This document shows, piece by piece, positions 25,708 through 33,062 of a stretch of 35,678 nt of DNA. The notes beneath the pieces were generated by a model. The model saw nothing but the letters and a program-made list of their open reading frames with translations. It did no database searches and was not told where the DNA came from. Made by a program: the position numbers and the translations under genes. Numbering within the stretch: the stretch's first letter is position 1; each line of letters starts with the position of its first letter. The DNA comes from an uncultured Collinsella sp. (GTDB lineage Bacteria; Actinomycetota; Coriobacteriia; Coriobacteriales; Coriobacteriaceae): positions 1 to 35,678 of the forward strand of contig CAUAEH010000017.1 of the NCBI GenBank assembly GCA_958427975.1, given 5' to 3'.

Positions 25708-26370
25708 CTAGTCCTTAAACAGATAGCCCACGCCGCGGACGGTGGTGATGTGCGCCGCGATCTGCGGGCCCACCTTGGAGCGGATGCGTCGAATGTGCAC
25801 GTCGACGGTGCGCGTGCCGCCGCAGTACTCAAAGCCCCACACGCGGTGCAGCAGCACCTCGCGGCTGTAGGCGCGGTTGGGGTGCGTCGCCAAAAAGCTC
25901 AGCAGCGAGTACTCCATCAGCGTCAGGTCGATGGGCTCATCGTCGAGCGTCACCTGGTAGGTGGCCAGGTTGATCTCGAGGTTATCGATATTGAGCACAT
26001 CGTCGGCGGTGACGGTCTCCTCCTCGCCCATCAGGCGCTGCGCACGAGCCTTGAGCTCGTTGGGCGTCGCCGTGGGGCATACAAAGTCGGCATGCGCATG
26101 GTTCGGCAGGCGCAGGGTACCGAGCGCCTCGTCGTCGACGATCACCAGCATGGGAACGCCGCCGCGGTCGTCGAGCCATTTGGCAATCTGATCGATGCGG
26201 TCGCTGCGGATGCCGTCGGAATCAAGGATCAGCAGGTCAAAGTCGTGCGCCGCAGTCGGCGAATCGGGGGTAGCCAGGCTCACCTCGACACCCAGGGTGG
26301 TCGTCAAGCTGCGGGCAAACTCGTGGAAGCGCGTCGTGCGCGCCATGAACAGGGCACTCTTTTCGGACAT
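25708..26370 (-). CDS. Orphan OmpR/PhoB-type regulator with atypical receiver
   Basis: A 220-residue transcription factor. ATG at 26370 follows GGAGG at 5 nt; longer in-frame starts lack one. The N-terminal 120 residues keep a receiver-like pattern (FDLLILDSDGI for the phospho-Asp strand). They lack the acidic pair at the start (ALFMARTT instead of a DD motif) and the usual Lys near the end (FVCPTAT). The C-terminal winged helix is complete: TLMEYSLLSFLATHPNRAYSR, RTVDVHIRRIRSKV and VRGVGYLF. No histidine kinase is nearby. It follows the glutamine synthetase-like gene by 50 nt. Actinobacterial GlnR is also an orphan OmpR-type protein with an atypical receiver, so a nitrogen role is plausible but unproved. 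Confidence 0.85.
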   Translation of the reverse strand: MSEKSALFMARTTRFHEFARSLTTTLGVEVSLATPDSPTAAHDFDLLILDSDGIRSDRIDQIAKWLDDRGGVPMLVIVDDEALGTLRLPNHAHADFVCPTATPNELKARAQRLMGEEETVTADDVLNIDNLEINLATYQVTLDDEPIDLTLMEYSLLSFLATHPNRAYSREVLLHRVWGFEYCGGTRTVDVHIRRIRSKVGPQIAAHITTVRGVGYLFKD

Positions 26371-26420
26371 ATCGGCCTCCAAGGAAATGAGCTCAATCGT
26401 ACTGGAACGAGCCAACGCGA

Positions 26421-27758
26421 TTAGGAGTTCGCCAGGTAGTGCTTGATCTCCCACTCGGTGATCGTGGACTCAAACTTATGCCACTCGTCGCGCTTCTTTT
26501 TGAGGAAGAAGCTGTGGATGTGCTCGCCGAGGGCATCCTTCATAAACTGCGAGTCCTCAAACACGTCGAGCGCCTCTTTGAGCGAACGCGGCAGCGGCGT
26601 GTAGCCGGCCTCGAGCATCTGACGATCGGTGAGCTTGAGCGTCTCGGCCGTGGCCTCGGGCGGGAGCTCCAGCTTGCGCTCGATGCCGTCCAGACCAGCC
26701 GCCAACGTGACGGCGTTGACCAGGTACGGGTTGGCCATGGGGTCGGGGCTACGAAGCTCGATGCGCGTGGACAGCTGCTTGCCGGGCTTGTAGACCGGGA
26801 TGCGAACCATGCTCGCGCGGTTGCGCAGGCCCCACGTGGCGTACTGCGGCACGGAGTCGCCGCCCGTGGTGATGCGCTTGTACGAGTTGACCGTGGGGTT
26901 GGTGATGGCGCTGATCTCGCGCGCGTGCGCCAGGATGCCGGCCATGTAGTGCTTGGCGATATCGGAGAGATGGTACTTCTCGTCGTCCTCGCCCCAAAAG
27001 ACGTTGTTGCCGTCGTGGTCGAATAGCGACTGGCACAGGAACATGGCGCTGCCGTCCTCGCCTGCCAACGGCTTGGGCATAAAGGATGCGTGGCAACCGC
27101 TCTCGTAGGCCTGCTGCTTAATGATGAGTTTGGCCGTGGTGATGGCGTCGGACATGCTCAGGGCCTCGGCGTGGCGCAGGCTCATGCCGTGCTGCGAGCG
27201 GCCGGCGGCATGGAAGGTGTACTCCACGGGCACGGACATCTTCTCGAGCGTGAGGACCGTGTTGCGGCGCAGGTCGCGGGCGGCATCGCTCACCGAAAGA
27301 TCGAAGTAGCCCACGTTGTCGAGCGGCTCGGGCGTGTGCTCGTCGGGGAAGTAGTAATACTCCAGCTCGGCACCCACGTTGAGCAGATAGCCAGCCTTCT
27401 CGGCCTTATAGAACATGCGGCGCAGGGCATCGCGCGGGTCGCCGGCAAACGGCTTGCGATCGGGAGTGCACACGTCGCAGAACACGCGGGCGACGCCGTT
27501 ATGGCTCGGACGCCATGGCAGAATCTGGAAGGTCGAAGCATCGGGGAATGCGAGCATGTCGGCTTCCTCGGGCGTGGCAAAGCCCTCGATGGCGGAGCCG
27601 TCAAAGCCAATACCCTCCTCAAAAGCGACCTCGAGGTCCTCGGGGCTAATGGCAAAGTTCTTGAGGCGGCCGAGAATGTCGACAAACCACAGACGCACAA
27701 AGCGGATGTCACGCTGCTCTACGGAGCGGAGTACGTAATCGATGTTCTGCTGGTTCAT
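26421..27758 (-). CDS. Glutamine synthetase-like protein lacking several metal ligands
   Basis: A 445-residue protein aligning along its whole length with class I-alpha glutamine synthetases. Family text includes RLWFVDILGRLKNF, GFDGSAIEGF, NPTVNSYKR and RIELRSPDP. Compared from memory with Bacillus subtilis GlnA, Glu132/134 are kept (Glu131, Glu133) and Glu333 is kept (Glu334). Glu189 is Ala184, Glu196 is Gly191 (SQHGM for GQHEI) and metal-binding His245 is Phe240 (AMFLCQSL for GMHCNLSL). The flap glutamate region VPGYEAP reads TTGGDSVP. With half the metal sites gone, normal glutamine synthesis is doubtful; a regulatory or altered-substrate role is possible. ATG at 27758 follows AAAGGGGAG. 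First gene of an operon with the OmpR-type regulator. Confidence 0.88.
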   Translation of the reverse strand: MNQQNIDYVLRSVEQRDIRFVRLWFVDILGRLKNFAISPEDLEVAFEEGIGFDGSAIEGFATPEEADMLAFPDASTFQILPWRPSHNGVARVFCDVCTPDRKPFAGDPRDALRRMFYKAEKAGYLLNVGAELEYYYFPDEHTPEPLDNVGYFDLSVSDAARDLRRNTVLTLEKMSVPVEYTFHAAGRSQHGMSLRHAEALSMSDAITTAKLIIKQQAYESGCHASFMPKPLAGEDGSAMFLCQSLFDHDGNNVFWGEDDEKYHLSDIAKHYMAGILAHAREISAITNPTVNSYKRITTGGDSVPQYATWGLRNRASMVRIPVYKPGKQLSTRIELRSPDPMANPYLVNAVTLAAGLDGIERKLELPPEATAETLKLTDRQMLEAGYTPLPRSLKEALDVFEDSQFMKDALGEHIHSFFLKKKRDEWHKFESTITEWEIKHYLANS

Positions 27759-27797
27759 GTCGCTCCCCTTTCTTTCGGGCGGGTTTCGACTGGTCTA

Positions 27798-27818
27798 TAT
27801 CGCAGATACTATCGCAGA
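27798..27818. promoter_or_regulatory. Direct repeat TATCGCAGA x2 upstream of the GS-like gene
   Basis: TATCGCAGA occurs at 27798-27806 and 27810-27818, a 12-bp step, about 40-60 bp before the GS-like start. On the minus strand TATAGA (27801-27796) overlaps the first copy as a possible -10 box, with TTTTTC 17 bp upstream. OmpR-type regulators usually bind tandem repeats about one helical turn apart, so this may be the site of the regulator in the same operon. Confidence 0.35.
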
Positions 27819-27892
27819 AAAATGTTTCCGCAGGGTTAAAGCGTATCAAGCGCTCAAAAAACGTGTGCGAACAGGCCGTTGCGAACGAGCAG

Positions 27893-28264
27893 TTAGCGTT
27901 CAGATTCGGAGACAATTTGTCTACAAGCTCGTTCCAGCGCAGGGAACTCCATCGTCACTGCATCCCAAACAACCGAGCGGTCGACATTGCCGTAATCATG
28001 CGCAAGATAATTTCTCATGCCGATAATTCCACGCCATTCAATTTCGGGATGAAGCCGCTGCGAGCGTTCCGACAATTTGCCCGCTTCTTCCGTCACCCTA
28101 AGCGCACACATCAAAAGGGAGTCCGCCAACGCCCTCGTCCGCACGTCATTCGCATGCAGAAACTGGTCCTCGGTGATATCAAAAGCCTTGATGCGCTCGT
28201 TCGTTTCGGAGATGGCCTCCAAAACCTCTTGGGCGCGAAGGCTGTCTGACTTACGCGCGATCAT
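27893..28264 (-). CDS. hepT: HepT-type toxin (HEPN ribonuclease)
   Basis: A 123-residue all-helical HEPN protein (former DUF86). The motif RNYLAHDY (Arg84, His89, Tyr91) matches RX4HXY. In studied pairs Arg/His form the RNase site and the Tyr is AMP-modified by the MntA partner. ATG at 28264; the upstream antitoxin gene overlaps it by 14 nt, so the pair is translationally coupled. Antitoxin first and toxin second is the common order. Confidence 0.9.
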   Translation of the reverse strand: MIARKSDSLRAQEVLEAISETNERIKAFDITEDQFLHANDVRTRALADSLLMCALRVTEEAGKLSERSQRLHPEIEWRGIIGMRNYLAHDYGNVDRSVVWDAVTMEFPALERACRQIVSESER

Positions 28265-28745
28265 AAAGGATCACTCCTTCGCGCTCGATTACCGCGGCAA
28301 GTTCGTCATCAAGATGATCACTAGAGACGAGATCAACCTGCCTCCCGGTTTCTTTGCGCACCGCCTCGCCAAACGCCGACAGCGCAAAAAGACCAAAGCC
28401 CTGCTCGCGATCGACTTCGAGACGCAAGTCAATATCACTATCGGCATGCGCCTCGCCACGGGCATACGAACCAAAAAGAATCACGGTTTTGATGGCGGGA
28501 ATCGAGCTGGCCGCCTCGCGGACGGCGGACTCAATCTGGGCAGTATCCAAAATGCCCGTCGCGGCGCTTTCGCTCGCAGAGCTTTTACCAAGTGAAGGAA
28601 CAAACGGCAGAGAGCGCTCGTGCAGCATCTGCCTCATAAACATATTGACCGCAACAGACGAAGTCATGCCAAGCTCTTCGCACAGTTCGGCAAATGAGTC
28701 TTTAATTGACGAGTCCACTCGCACACTCAGCACAGACGCAGCCAT
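28251..28745 (-). CDS. mntA: MntA-type nucleotidyltransferase antitoxin fused to a RelB/DinJ-like DNA-binding domain
   Basis: A 164-residue two-domain antitoxin. Residues 1-50 (SVLSVRVDSSIKDSFAELCE, LGMTSSVAVNMFMRQM) are a ribbon-helix-helix domain like that of RelB/DinJ antitoxins. Residues about 65-164 are a minimal nucleotidyltransferase: FGSYARGEAHADSDIDL gives the GSX10DXD motif (Gly92-Ser93, Asp104, Asp106), and VDL supplies the third carboxylate at Asp138. In known systems MntA adds AMP groups to HepT and blocks its RNase. The extra domain would let the antitoxin bind its own promoter. GGAGGT precedes ATG at 28745. The 42-nt gap to the lacI-type gene upstream holds GATAATAT and GACATTGTC. 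Confidence 0.88.
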   Translation of the reverse strand: MAASVLSVRVDSSIKDSFAELCEELGMTSSVAVNMFMRQMLHERSLPFVPSLGKSSASESAATGILDTAQIESAVREAASSIPAIKTVILFGSYARGEAHADSDIDLRLEVDREQGFGLFALSAFGEAVRKETGRQVDLVSSDHLDDELAAVIEREGVILYDRA

Positions 28746-28760
28746 GGATACCTCCTGTAT

Positions 28761-28780
28761 GACATTGTCTATATATTATC
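28761..28780 (-). promoter_or_regulatory. Possible promoter/operator of the mntA-hepT pair
   Basis: On the minus strand GATAATATAT (28780-28771) is a -10-like stretch and is followed by the short palindrome GACAATGTC (28769-28761), just before the ribosome site. This is where a ribbon-helix-helix autorepressor would bind. No clear -35 box is seen, and read-through from the upstream lacI-type gene is possible. Confidence 0.3.
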
Positions 28781-28787
28781 ACACAGG

Positions 28788-29810
28788 CTAGCGCGAGGTC
28801 GATGCGCGGTGTTCGATGTGGCCGGGGATCTCGATGCGTTTGGGCGCCAGCTTTGCGGCCTCGCCCACGGTGGTGGTAACGACGTCGATGCGCTCGGAAA
28901 GGCGCTCGACTACGCGCTCGGCAATGGTGAGGGTGTCCTGCGCGGCCGTGGTGACGCCGCCAAAGAGCACATGGTTCCAGGGGTAGTCGTCAAACGTCGC
29001 GATCTTGAGCCCCGCCGGCAGCGAGGGACCAAGCTGCGCCAGCGCCTCGGTCAGACGCAGGAAAACCAGGCCGTTGACGGCGATAAGGCCGAGCCTTTTG
29101 CCCGCGTAGTCGCGGATGGTCTTGTCCAAACGGCCAACGCCCGTGGCGCCACCGTCGGCCAGGGTGACGACCTCGCCCGCAAGGCCGCGGCGCGAAAGCT
29201 CGTCGGCAAAGGCCTCGGCGCGCTCTCGACGCACGGGGCTATCGTCACTTGCCTCGGTGAGCAGGCACAGACGCTCGCTGCCCGCAGCTGCCAAGGCGTC
29301 CACCAACCCGGCGACCAGCTCACGGTTGTTAGATGTCACCAGGTCAACACCGCCGTCGGCAACGTCGCGGTCGAGCAGCACGACGGGCAGACGTCCCGCT
29401 GCCGCGGCGATCGCCTCGTCATTGCCTCCGCAGGTGTTGACGACCAGGCCGTCCACGCCGGCATCGATAAGTCTGGTGAGCGACTCCGCTTCCTTAGCGG
29501 GGTCGTTGCCGCTAATGGCCGTCATGAGCGAGCAGCCGCGCGCCGCGGCGCTGGCGGAAAGCCCTTCGAGCATGGCGCTGGAGAACGGGTTGGCGATGTC
29601 AGCCAGAATCACACCGATGAGGTTCGTACGCGAGCTGCGCAGATTGCGCGCGGCGGCACGTGGGCGATAGCCGGTGCGCTCGATAACTGCCGCGATGCGA
29701 GCACGGGTCTCCTCGGTCATTTGCCCGGGGCGGTTGTTGAGGTAGCGCGAGACCGTGGCCGGACTCACGCCCGCCTCGGCGGCAATGTCCTTGATTCTCA
29801 TCTGCGCCAT
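28788..29810 (-). CDS. LacI-family repressor, probable KDG-regulon regulator
   Basis: A 340-residue regulator. ATG at 29810 (MAQMRIKDIAAEAG) puts the helix-turn-helix at residues 5-30 (IKDIAAEAGVSPATVSRYLNN) in the family position; a longer in-frame start has no ribosome site. The hinge (AARNLRSSRTNLIGVILADIANPF) and periplasmic-binding-protein-like effector domain are complete. It is divergent from kdgK. Palindromic LacI-type operators ACGAAACCGATTTCGT lie in the gap before kdgK and again at 33222. KDG or KDPG as inducer is inferred from the neighbours. It resembles the KdgR proteins of the LacI family in this respect. Confidence 0.9.
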   Translation of the reverse strand: MAQMRIKDIAAEAGVSPATVSRYLNNRPGQMTEETRARIAAVIERTGYRPRAAARNLRSSRTNLIGVILADIANPFSSAMLEGLSASAAARGCSLMTAISGNDPAKEAESLTRLIDAGVDGLVVNTCGGNDEAIAAAAGRLPVVLLDRDVADGGVDLVTSNNRELVAGLVDALAAAGSERLCLLTEASDDSPVRRERAEAFADELSRRGLAGEVVTLADGGATGVGRLDKTIRDYAGKRLGLIAVNGLVFLRLTEALAQLGPSLPAGLKIATFDDYPWNHVLFGGVTTAAQDTLTIAERVVERLSERIDVVTTTVGEAAKLAPKRIEIPGHIEHRASTSR

Positions 29811-29874
29811 AACGCACCCCGTTTCCCAATTGTCGGCGGTCTGAGCCATTTTAGGCATTTTTTTAAAAATCTCG

Positions 29875-29928
29875 GTTGCAAAACGCTGTAGGTGAGTATA
29901 CTACAACTCGAAACGAAACCGATTTCGT
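29875..29928 (+). promoter_or_regulatory. kdgK promoter with LacI-type operator
   Basis: GTTGCA (29875-29880) and TATACT (29897-29902) are 16 bp apart. The palindromic operator ACGAAACCGATTTCGT (29913-29928) starts 10 bp after the -10 box, over the expected transcription start, a repressor position. A second partial copy, AAACCGATTTCG, follows at 29929-29940. The same 16-mer and the same -10 hexamer occur at 33207-33237. Confidence 0.85.
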
Positions 29929-29944
29929 AAACCGATTTCGGCGA

Positions 29945-30002
29945 GCGTTGGCACGCAGGTGCAAAGACGCACCCTACCGTCTTGGCACCTGCGTGCCAAC
30001 GC
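29945..30002 (+). ncRNA. Leader RNA element 1, copy A (18-22-18 hairpin)
   Basis: An 18-bp perfect stem (29945-29962 with 29985-30002) carries the 22-nt loop 29963-29984, which contains AAGACGCACCCTACC and TCTTGG. A second copy at 33241-33298 has the same lengths, a loop differing at two positions, and a stem with five compensatory base-pair changes. It begins 17 bp after the operator and ends 42 nt before the kdgK start. It would be at or near the 5' end of the mRNA. Function is unknown. Confidence 0.75.
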
Positions 30003-30044
30003 CATATCAAAGGTGTACGCACGAGTAAAAGGAGCTGCGCGACC

Positions 30045-31079
30045 ATGGGTAAAACGGTTCTTACCTTCGGCGAGATCATGATGAGACTCTCACCCAAAGA
30101 CCACCTGCGTATTGAGCAGGCAACCGAGTTTGACGTCCGCTACGGCGGCGCCGAGGCCAACACTGCGCTTTCCCTGGCCTACCAGGGCGACAAGGCCGCT
30201 TACGTCTCCGTTGTCCCGGCCAACCGTCTGGGCGAGTGCGCCCTGCGTTCGCTGAAGGCCTACGGCGTCGACACCACGCGCGTCGTGCGTCAGGGCGACC
30301 GTCTTGGCTCCTATGTGTTTGAGGTCGGCGCCTCGCAGCGCGGTAACGGTTGCGTCTACGACCGCAAGTACTCTGCCATCAACATGGCCAAGCGCGACGT
30401 CTTTAACTGGGACGAGATCCTCAAGGGCATCGATGTCTTCTATTTCTCCGGCGTGACCCCCGCCGTCTCCGATGAGATGGCTGCCGCCTGCAAGGATGCC
30501 CTCACCGCCTGCCGCGCCAAGGGCATCACGACCGTGTGCGACGTGAACTATCGCGGCAAGATGTGGTCGCCCGAGAAGTCGCAGGCCACTATGAAGGAGC
30601 TCCTGCCGCTCGTCGACATCTGCATCGCCAACGACGAGGACGCACCCGCCGGCCTCGGCATGACCTGCGTCTCCGGCTCCCTTGCCCACGGCATCGAGGA
30701 GCGCGACACCTACGTCGAGATGGCCCGTCAGATTTGCGCCGAGTACGGCTGCAAGAAGGTCGCTTCGGTCGTCCGCAACATCTCCTGCGTCGAGCGCTCC
30801 ATCTGGATGGGCATGCTCTATGACGCCGAGAGCGGCGAGCACTGGTTCTCCCCTGCTCACGATGTGCACGTGCTTGAGGGTGTTGCCGCCGGCGACGCTT
30901 TCAACGCCGGCCTGGTCCACGCCCTCATCAACGACTTCGATCCGCAGGCTGCCGTCAACTACGCGATTGCGGCTTCGATCCTCAAGCTCACCATCAAGGG
31001 CGACTCCAACTTGGTGACCGCAGACGAGATCGCAGCCGTGGCATCCGCCGCCGACGGTGGCACCCGCGTCGCGCGCTAG
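30045..31079 (+). CDS. kdgK: 2-keto-3-deoxygluconate kinase (PfkB family)
   Basis: A 344-residue sugar kinase that would phosphorylate KDG to KDPG. ATG at 30045 follows AAAGGAG; the longer open frame begins inside the leader hairpin. The N-terminal PfkB signature is FDVRYGGAEANTALSLAYQG and the C-terminal one is LEGVAAGDAFNAGLVHAL, with Asp of AAGDAF as catalytic base (the first Gly of the usual GAGD is Ala). The sugar acid-type start GEIMMRLSPKD is common in KdgK. Next to an Eda-type aldolase, the KDG assignment is well supported. Controlled by the LacI-type operator upstream. Confidence 0.9.
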   Translation: MGKTVLTFGEIMMRLSPKDHLRIEQATEFDVRYGGAEANTALSLAYQGDKAAYVSVVPANRLGECALRSLKAYGVDTTRVVRQGDRLGSYVFEVGASQRGNGCVYDRKYSAINMAKRDVFNWDEILKGIDVFYFSGVTPAVSDEMAAACKDALTACRAKGITTVCDVNYRGKMWSPEKSQATMKELLPLVDICIANDEDAPAGLGMTCVSGSLAHGIEERDTYVEMARQICAEYGCKKVASVVRNISCVERSIWMGMLYDAESGEHWFSPAHDVHVLEGVAAGDAFNAGLVHALINDFDPQAAVNYAIAASILKLTIKGDSNLVTADEIAAVASAADGGTRVAR

Positions 31080-31093
31080 TCCGTCTCCATTCC

Positions 31094-31133
31094 GCGGGCC
31101 GCGGCTTTCCAATCCCATACCTCTGCGGCCCGC
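31094..31133 (+). terminator. Hairpin after kdgK
   Basis: GCGGGCCGC and GCGGCCCGC form a 9-bp stem 14 nt past the kdgK stop. There is no T-run, so it may be an mRNA processing or stability hairpin. Its loop includes AATCCCATACC, similar to the AGTCCCATTCC loop of leader element 2 just downstream. Confidence 0.45.
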
Positions 31134-31152
31134 TCCCCGATTCCTCCGGCCG

Positions 31153-31282
31153 GGCAAAACCACCAGTCCCATTCCGGTTTTGCCTGGCATTCCCTACATG
31201 ACTGGTCGAGCAGCCGGTTTTGGAATTGCTTGAACCCCAAGCAGTGCCTCCGATAACCAATCCAAAATCGGCTCCTGACCAG
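31153..31282 (+). ncRNA. Leader RNA element 2, copy A, upstream of kdgA (candidate riboswitch-like RNA)
   Basis: Parts in order: hairpin GGCAAAACC/GGTTTTGCC (31153-31161, 31176-31184) with loop AGTCCCATTCC; a short linker with CCTA and GACTG; stem P1 CTGGTC/GACCAG (31202-31207, 31277-31282); stem P2 GCCGGTTTTGGA/TCCAAAATCGGC (31213-31224, 31261-31272); stem P3 TGCTTG/CAAGCA; and the unpaired word CAGTGCCTCCGATAACC (31242-31258). Copy B at 33320 keeps the loop and unpaired words and the stems while changing the stem sequences. It ends 50 nt before the kdgA start. A 'KDPG-aldolase' RNA motif has been described by comparative genomics; whether this is that motif I cannot check. Confidence 0.75.
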
Positions 31283-31332
31283 CACATTTGGCAATCACGC
31301 GCCCATGCGCGCCACACATCGAAAGGAACATC

Positions 31333-31974
31333 ATGTTCGATCAGTTCTACACCACGCTTGAGTCCCTGGGTATCGTGCCGGTCGTCGTGCTCGACAAGGT
31401 CGAGGACGCCGCCCCGCTCGCCCACGCTCTTATGGCAGCCGGCATGAAGTCCGCCGAGGTCACCTTCCGCACCGCCTGCGCCGCCGAGTGCATCGCCGCT
31501 ATGGCCGAGGCCGAGCCCGAGATGTGCGTTGGTGCCGGCACCGTCCTGACCGTCGAGCAGGTTGAGCAGGCCCGCGCCGCCGGTGCCGAGTTCATCGTCT
31601 CCCCGGGTTACAACGAGGACGTCGTGAAGCACTGCATCGACATCGACCTGCCCGTCCTTCCCGGCACCGTGACCCCCTCCGAGGTTACCGCCGCCGAGAA
31701 CCTGGGCCTCAAGGTCACCAAGTTCTTCCCCGCGTCCCAGTATGGCGGCCTGAACACCATCAAGGCTCTCGCCGCTCCGTTTGTCGGTCACCGCTTTATG
31801 CCTACCGGCGGCGTGAGCACCGCCAACGTCGAGGAGTACCTGAGCTCCTCCGCCATCATCGCCTGCGGTGGCACCTGGATGGTCAAGCCGGCCCTGTTTG
31901 CCGACGGCGACTTCTCCAAGGTCGAGCAGATCGCCCACGAGGCCATGGACGTCGTCAAGAAGGTCCGCGGCTAG
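31333..31974 (+). CDS. kdgA: KDPG/KHG aldolase
   Basis: A 213-residue class I aldolase that splits KDPG to pyruvate and glyceraldehyde 3-phosphate. ATG at 31333 follows GAAAGGA. The Schiff-base Lys lies in VTKFFPAS and the catalytic Glu in SAEVTFRT, as in Escherichia coli Eda. GAGTVLT and PTGGVS are the phosphate-binding loops. It follows kdgK by 253 nt, a gap filled by a hairpin and leader element 2, so it can be controlled separately from kdgK. Confidence 0.95.
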   Translation: MFDQFYTTLESLGIVPVVVLDKVEDAAPLAHALMAAGMKSAEVTFRTACAAECIAAMAEAEPEMCVGAGTVLTVEQVEQARAAGAEFIVSPGYNEDVVKHCIDIDLPVLPGTVTPSEVTAAENLGLKVTKFFPASQYGGLNTIKALAAPFVGHRFMPTGGVSTANVEEYLSSSAIIACGGTWMVKPALFADGDFSKVEQIAHEAMDVVKKVRG

Positions 31975-31991
31975 GTTTAGCTCTCTATCGT

Positions 31992-32029
31992 GAAAGGGGG
32001 CGTGCCCTAAACCTCGCCCCCTTTCTTTT
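31992..32029 (+). terminator. Intrinsic terminator of kdgA
   Basis: GAAAGGGGGCG pairs with CGCCCCCTTTC over 11 bp around a 12-nt loop and is followed by TTTT. It lies 18 nt after the kdgA stop. Confidence 0.9.
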
Positions 32030-32130
32030 AAAGCGGCTCGGAAGCGCGCCGTTTCCGTCACGAACAAGAACCAAAACCGTCTTGTATGCTGATAGAACGT
32101 GACGGAAGCGACACGCCCCCGAGCCGCTTT
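32030..32130 (-). repeat. Long imperfect inverted repeat (33-nt arms)
   Basis: 32030-32062 and 32098-32130 are complementary at 28 of 33 positions, with outer AAAGCGGCTCGG and inner TTCCGTCACG perfect. Four of the five mismatches become G-U pairs in a minus-strand transcript, against one in a plus-strand transcript. That suggests an RNA read on the minus strand, downstream of the GntR-type gene. A plus-strand TATAAT follows at 32132-32137 without a convincing -35 box. Confidence 0.6.
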
Positions 32131-32196
32131 GTATAATCGGCTGGCAGTCGCGCTCAACTGAGCCACTTCGGTAAAAGCCGAGCCATCAAAACAGCT

Positions 32197-32255
32197 GCGG
32201 CGCCGTCTGGAGGAATGGACCTTTGCTTCCGGTCTTTTCCTCCAAGCGGCACCGC
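32197..32255. other. Nested stem-loop in convergent gap, unknown role
   Basis: Four stem blocks nest in order: GCGG/CCGC, GCCG/CGGC, GGAGGAA/TTCCTCC and GACC/GGTC, with small symmetric internal loops and a 9-nt apical loop. It lies 43 bp from the stop of the minus-strand GntR-type gene and could end its transcript, or be part of a small RNA. The remaining bases of 31975-32297 hold no gene. Confidence 0.5.
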
Positions 32256-32297
32256 ATCTTTGTGCCCCGGTCACACCGCAACTTATATGGGGATTGA

Positions 32298-32990
32298 TTA
32301 GATGAACGAGTCTTTGGACAGCTCAAAATAGTCGGGATGCAAGGCGATAACCGGGCCCTGCTCCTCGGGCATCAGGTGCAGGTGTGTCTCTGCCAGATAG
32401 CTCGCCGCATCGGTATCGCCCCTCTTAATGGCCTCGAGAATCCGGCGATGCTGCCGACGAATCGGCTCCCAATCCAAATCCTGCGACACCATACGCAACC
32501 AGTTATATCGCTCAAAATGCGTGTTGATGCTCTTCATCCAATCCCACAACATGTGACGACCGGCAATCTCAAAACATGTCTCATGGAACAGGTTATCCAG
32601 GTCAAAGAAACGGCGCGTTTCGCCATGGTCGAGCGACTCGGACTCGGTAAGAATCTGCTCGAGCCGCTGCTTTTGCTCGGGCGAGGCGGCCGAACAGCAT
32701 TTAATAAGCACGCTTCTCTCGAGCTTCTCGCGCAAGAAACAAGCGTTCTCAGCGCGTTCCATGCTGATCTTAGAGACGTAGGTGCCGCTTTTGGGACGCG
32801 TTTCCACCAGCTCCTGCTCGCGCAGACGCACAAAGGACTCGCGAATGGGTGTGCGCCCGATTCCCGTCTCTTTTTCCAGACCAATCGCCGAAAGGCGCGT
32901 GCCGGGCTTGAGCTCGGCATAGATGATCTTGGAGCGCAATGCGTTGTATGCCTGATCTTGCAGGCTCTGATAATGCTGGTGCTGTTCCAT
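32298..32990 (-). CDS. GntR-family regulator, FCD (FadR/UxuR-type) subfamily
   Basis: A 230-residue regulator. ATG at 32990 (MEQHQHYQSLQDQAYNALRS) follows GAGGG; the open frame extends further upstream into a long hairpin but without family similarity. Residues about 10-75 are the winged helix (LKPGTRLSAIGLEKETGIGRTPIRESFVRLREQELV). The rest is a helical FCD effector domain with the metal-site pattern Asp...His (DLDNLFHE) and two later His (RRQHRRI, AETHLHLM). FCD proteins of the UxuR/ExuR type sense uronates. Placed between the two parts of the KDG locus, a uronate or KDG role is likely but inferred. Confidence 0.88.
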   Translation of the reverse strand: MEQHQHYQSLQDQAYNALRSKIIYAELKPGTRLSAIGLEKETGIGRTPIRESFVRLREQELVETRPKSGTYVSKISMERAENACFLREKLERSVLIKCCSAASPEQKQRLEQILTESESLDHGETRRFFDLDNLFHETCFEIAGRHMLWDWMKSINTHFERYNWLRMVSQDLDWEPIRRQHRRILEAIKRGDTDAASYLAETHLHLMPEEQGPVIALHPDYFELSKDSFI

Positions 32991-33062
32991 AAAGCCCTCG
33001 GATGAAGCCTCGGTTAATCGAATACCACCATGCAATACTATCGCATCCCCCGCCCCATCATA

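Noticed and set aside
32130..32185. Minus-strand text GTGGCTCAGTTGAGCGC looks like a tRNA D-arm
   Set aside because: No matching acceptor stem, anticodon arm or T-arm can be built around it, and the match is explained by a short hairpin.
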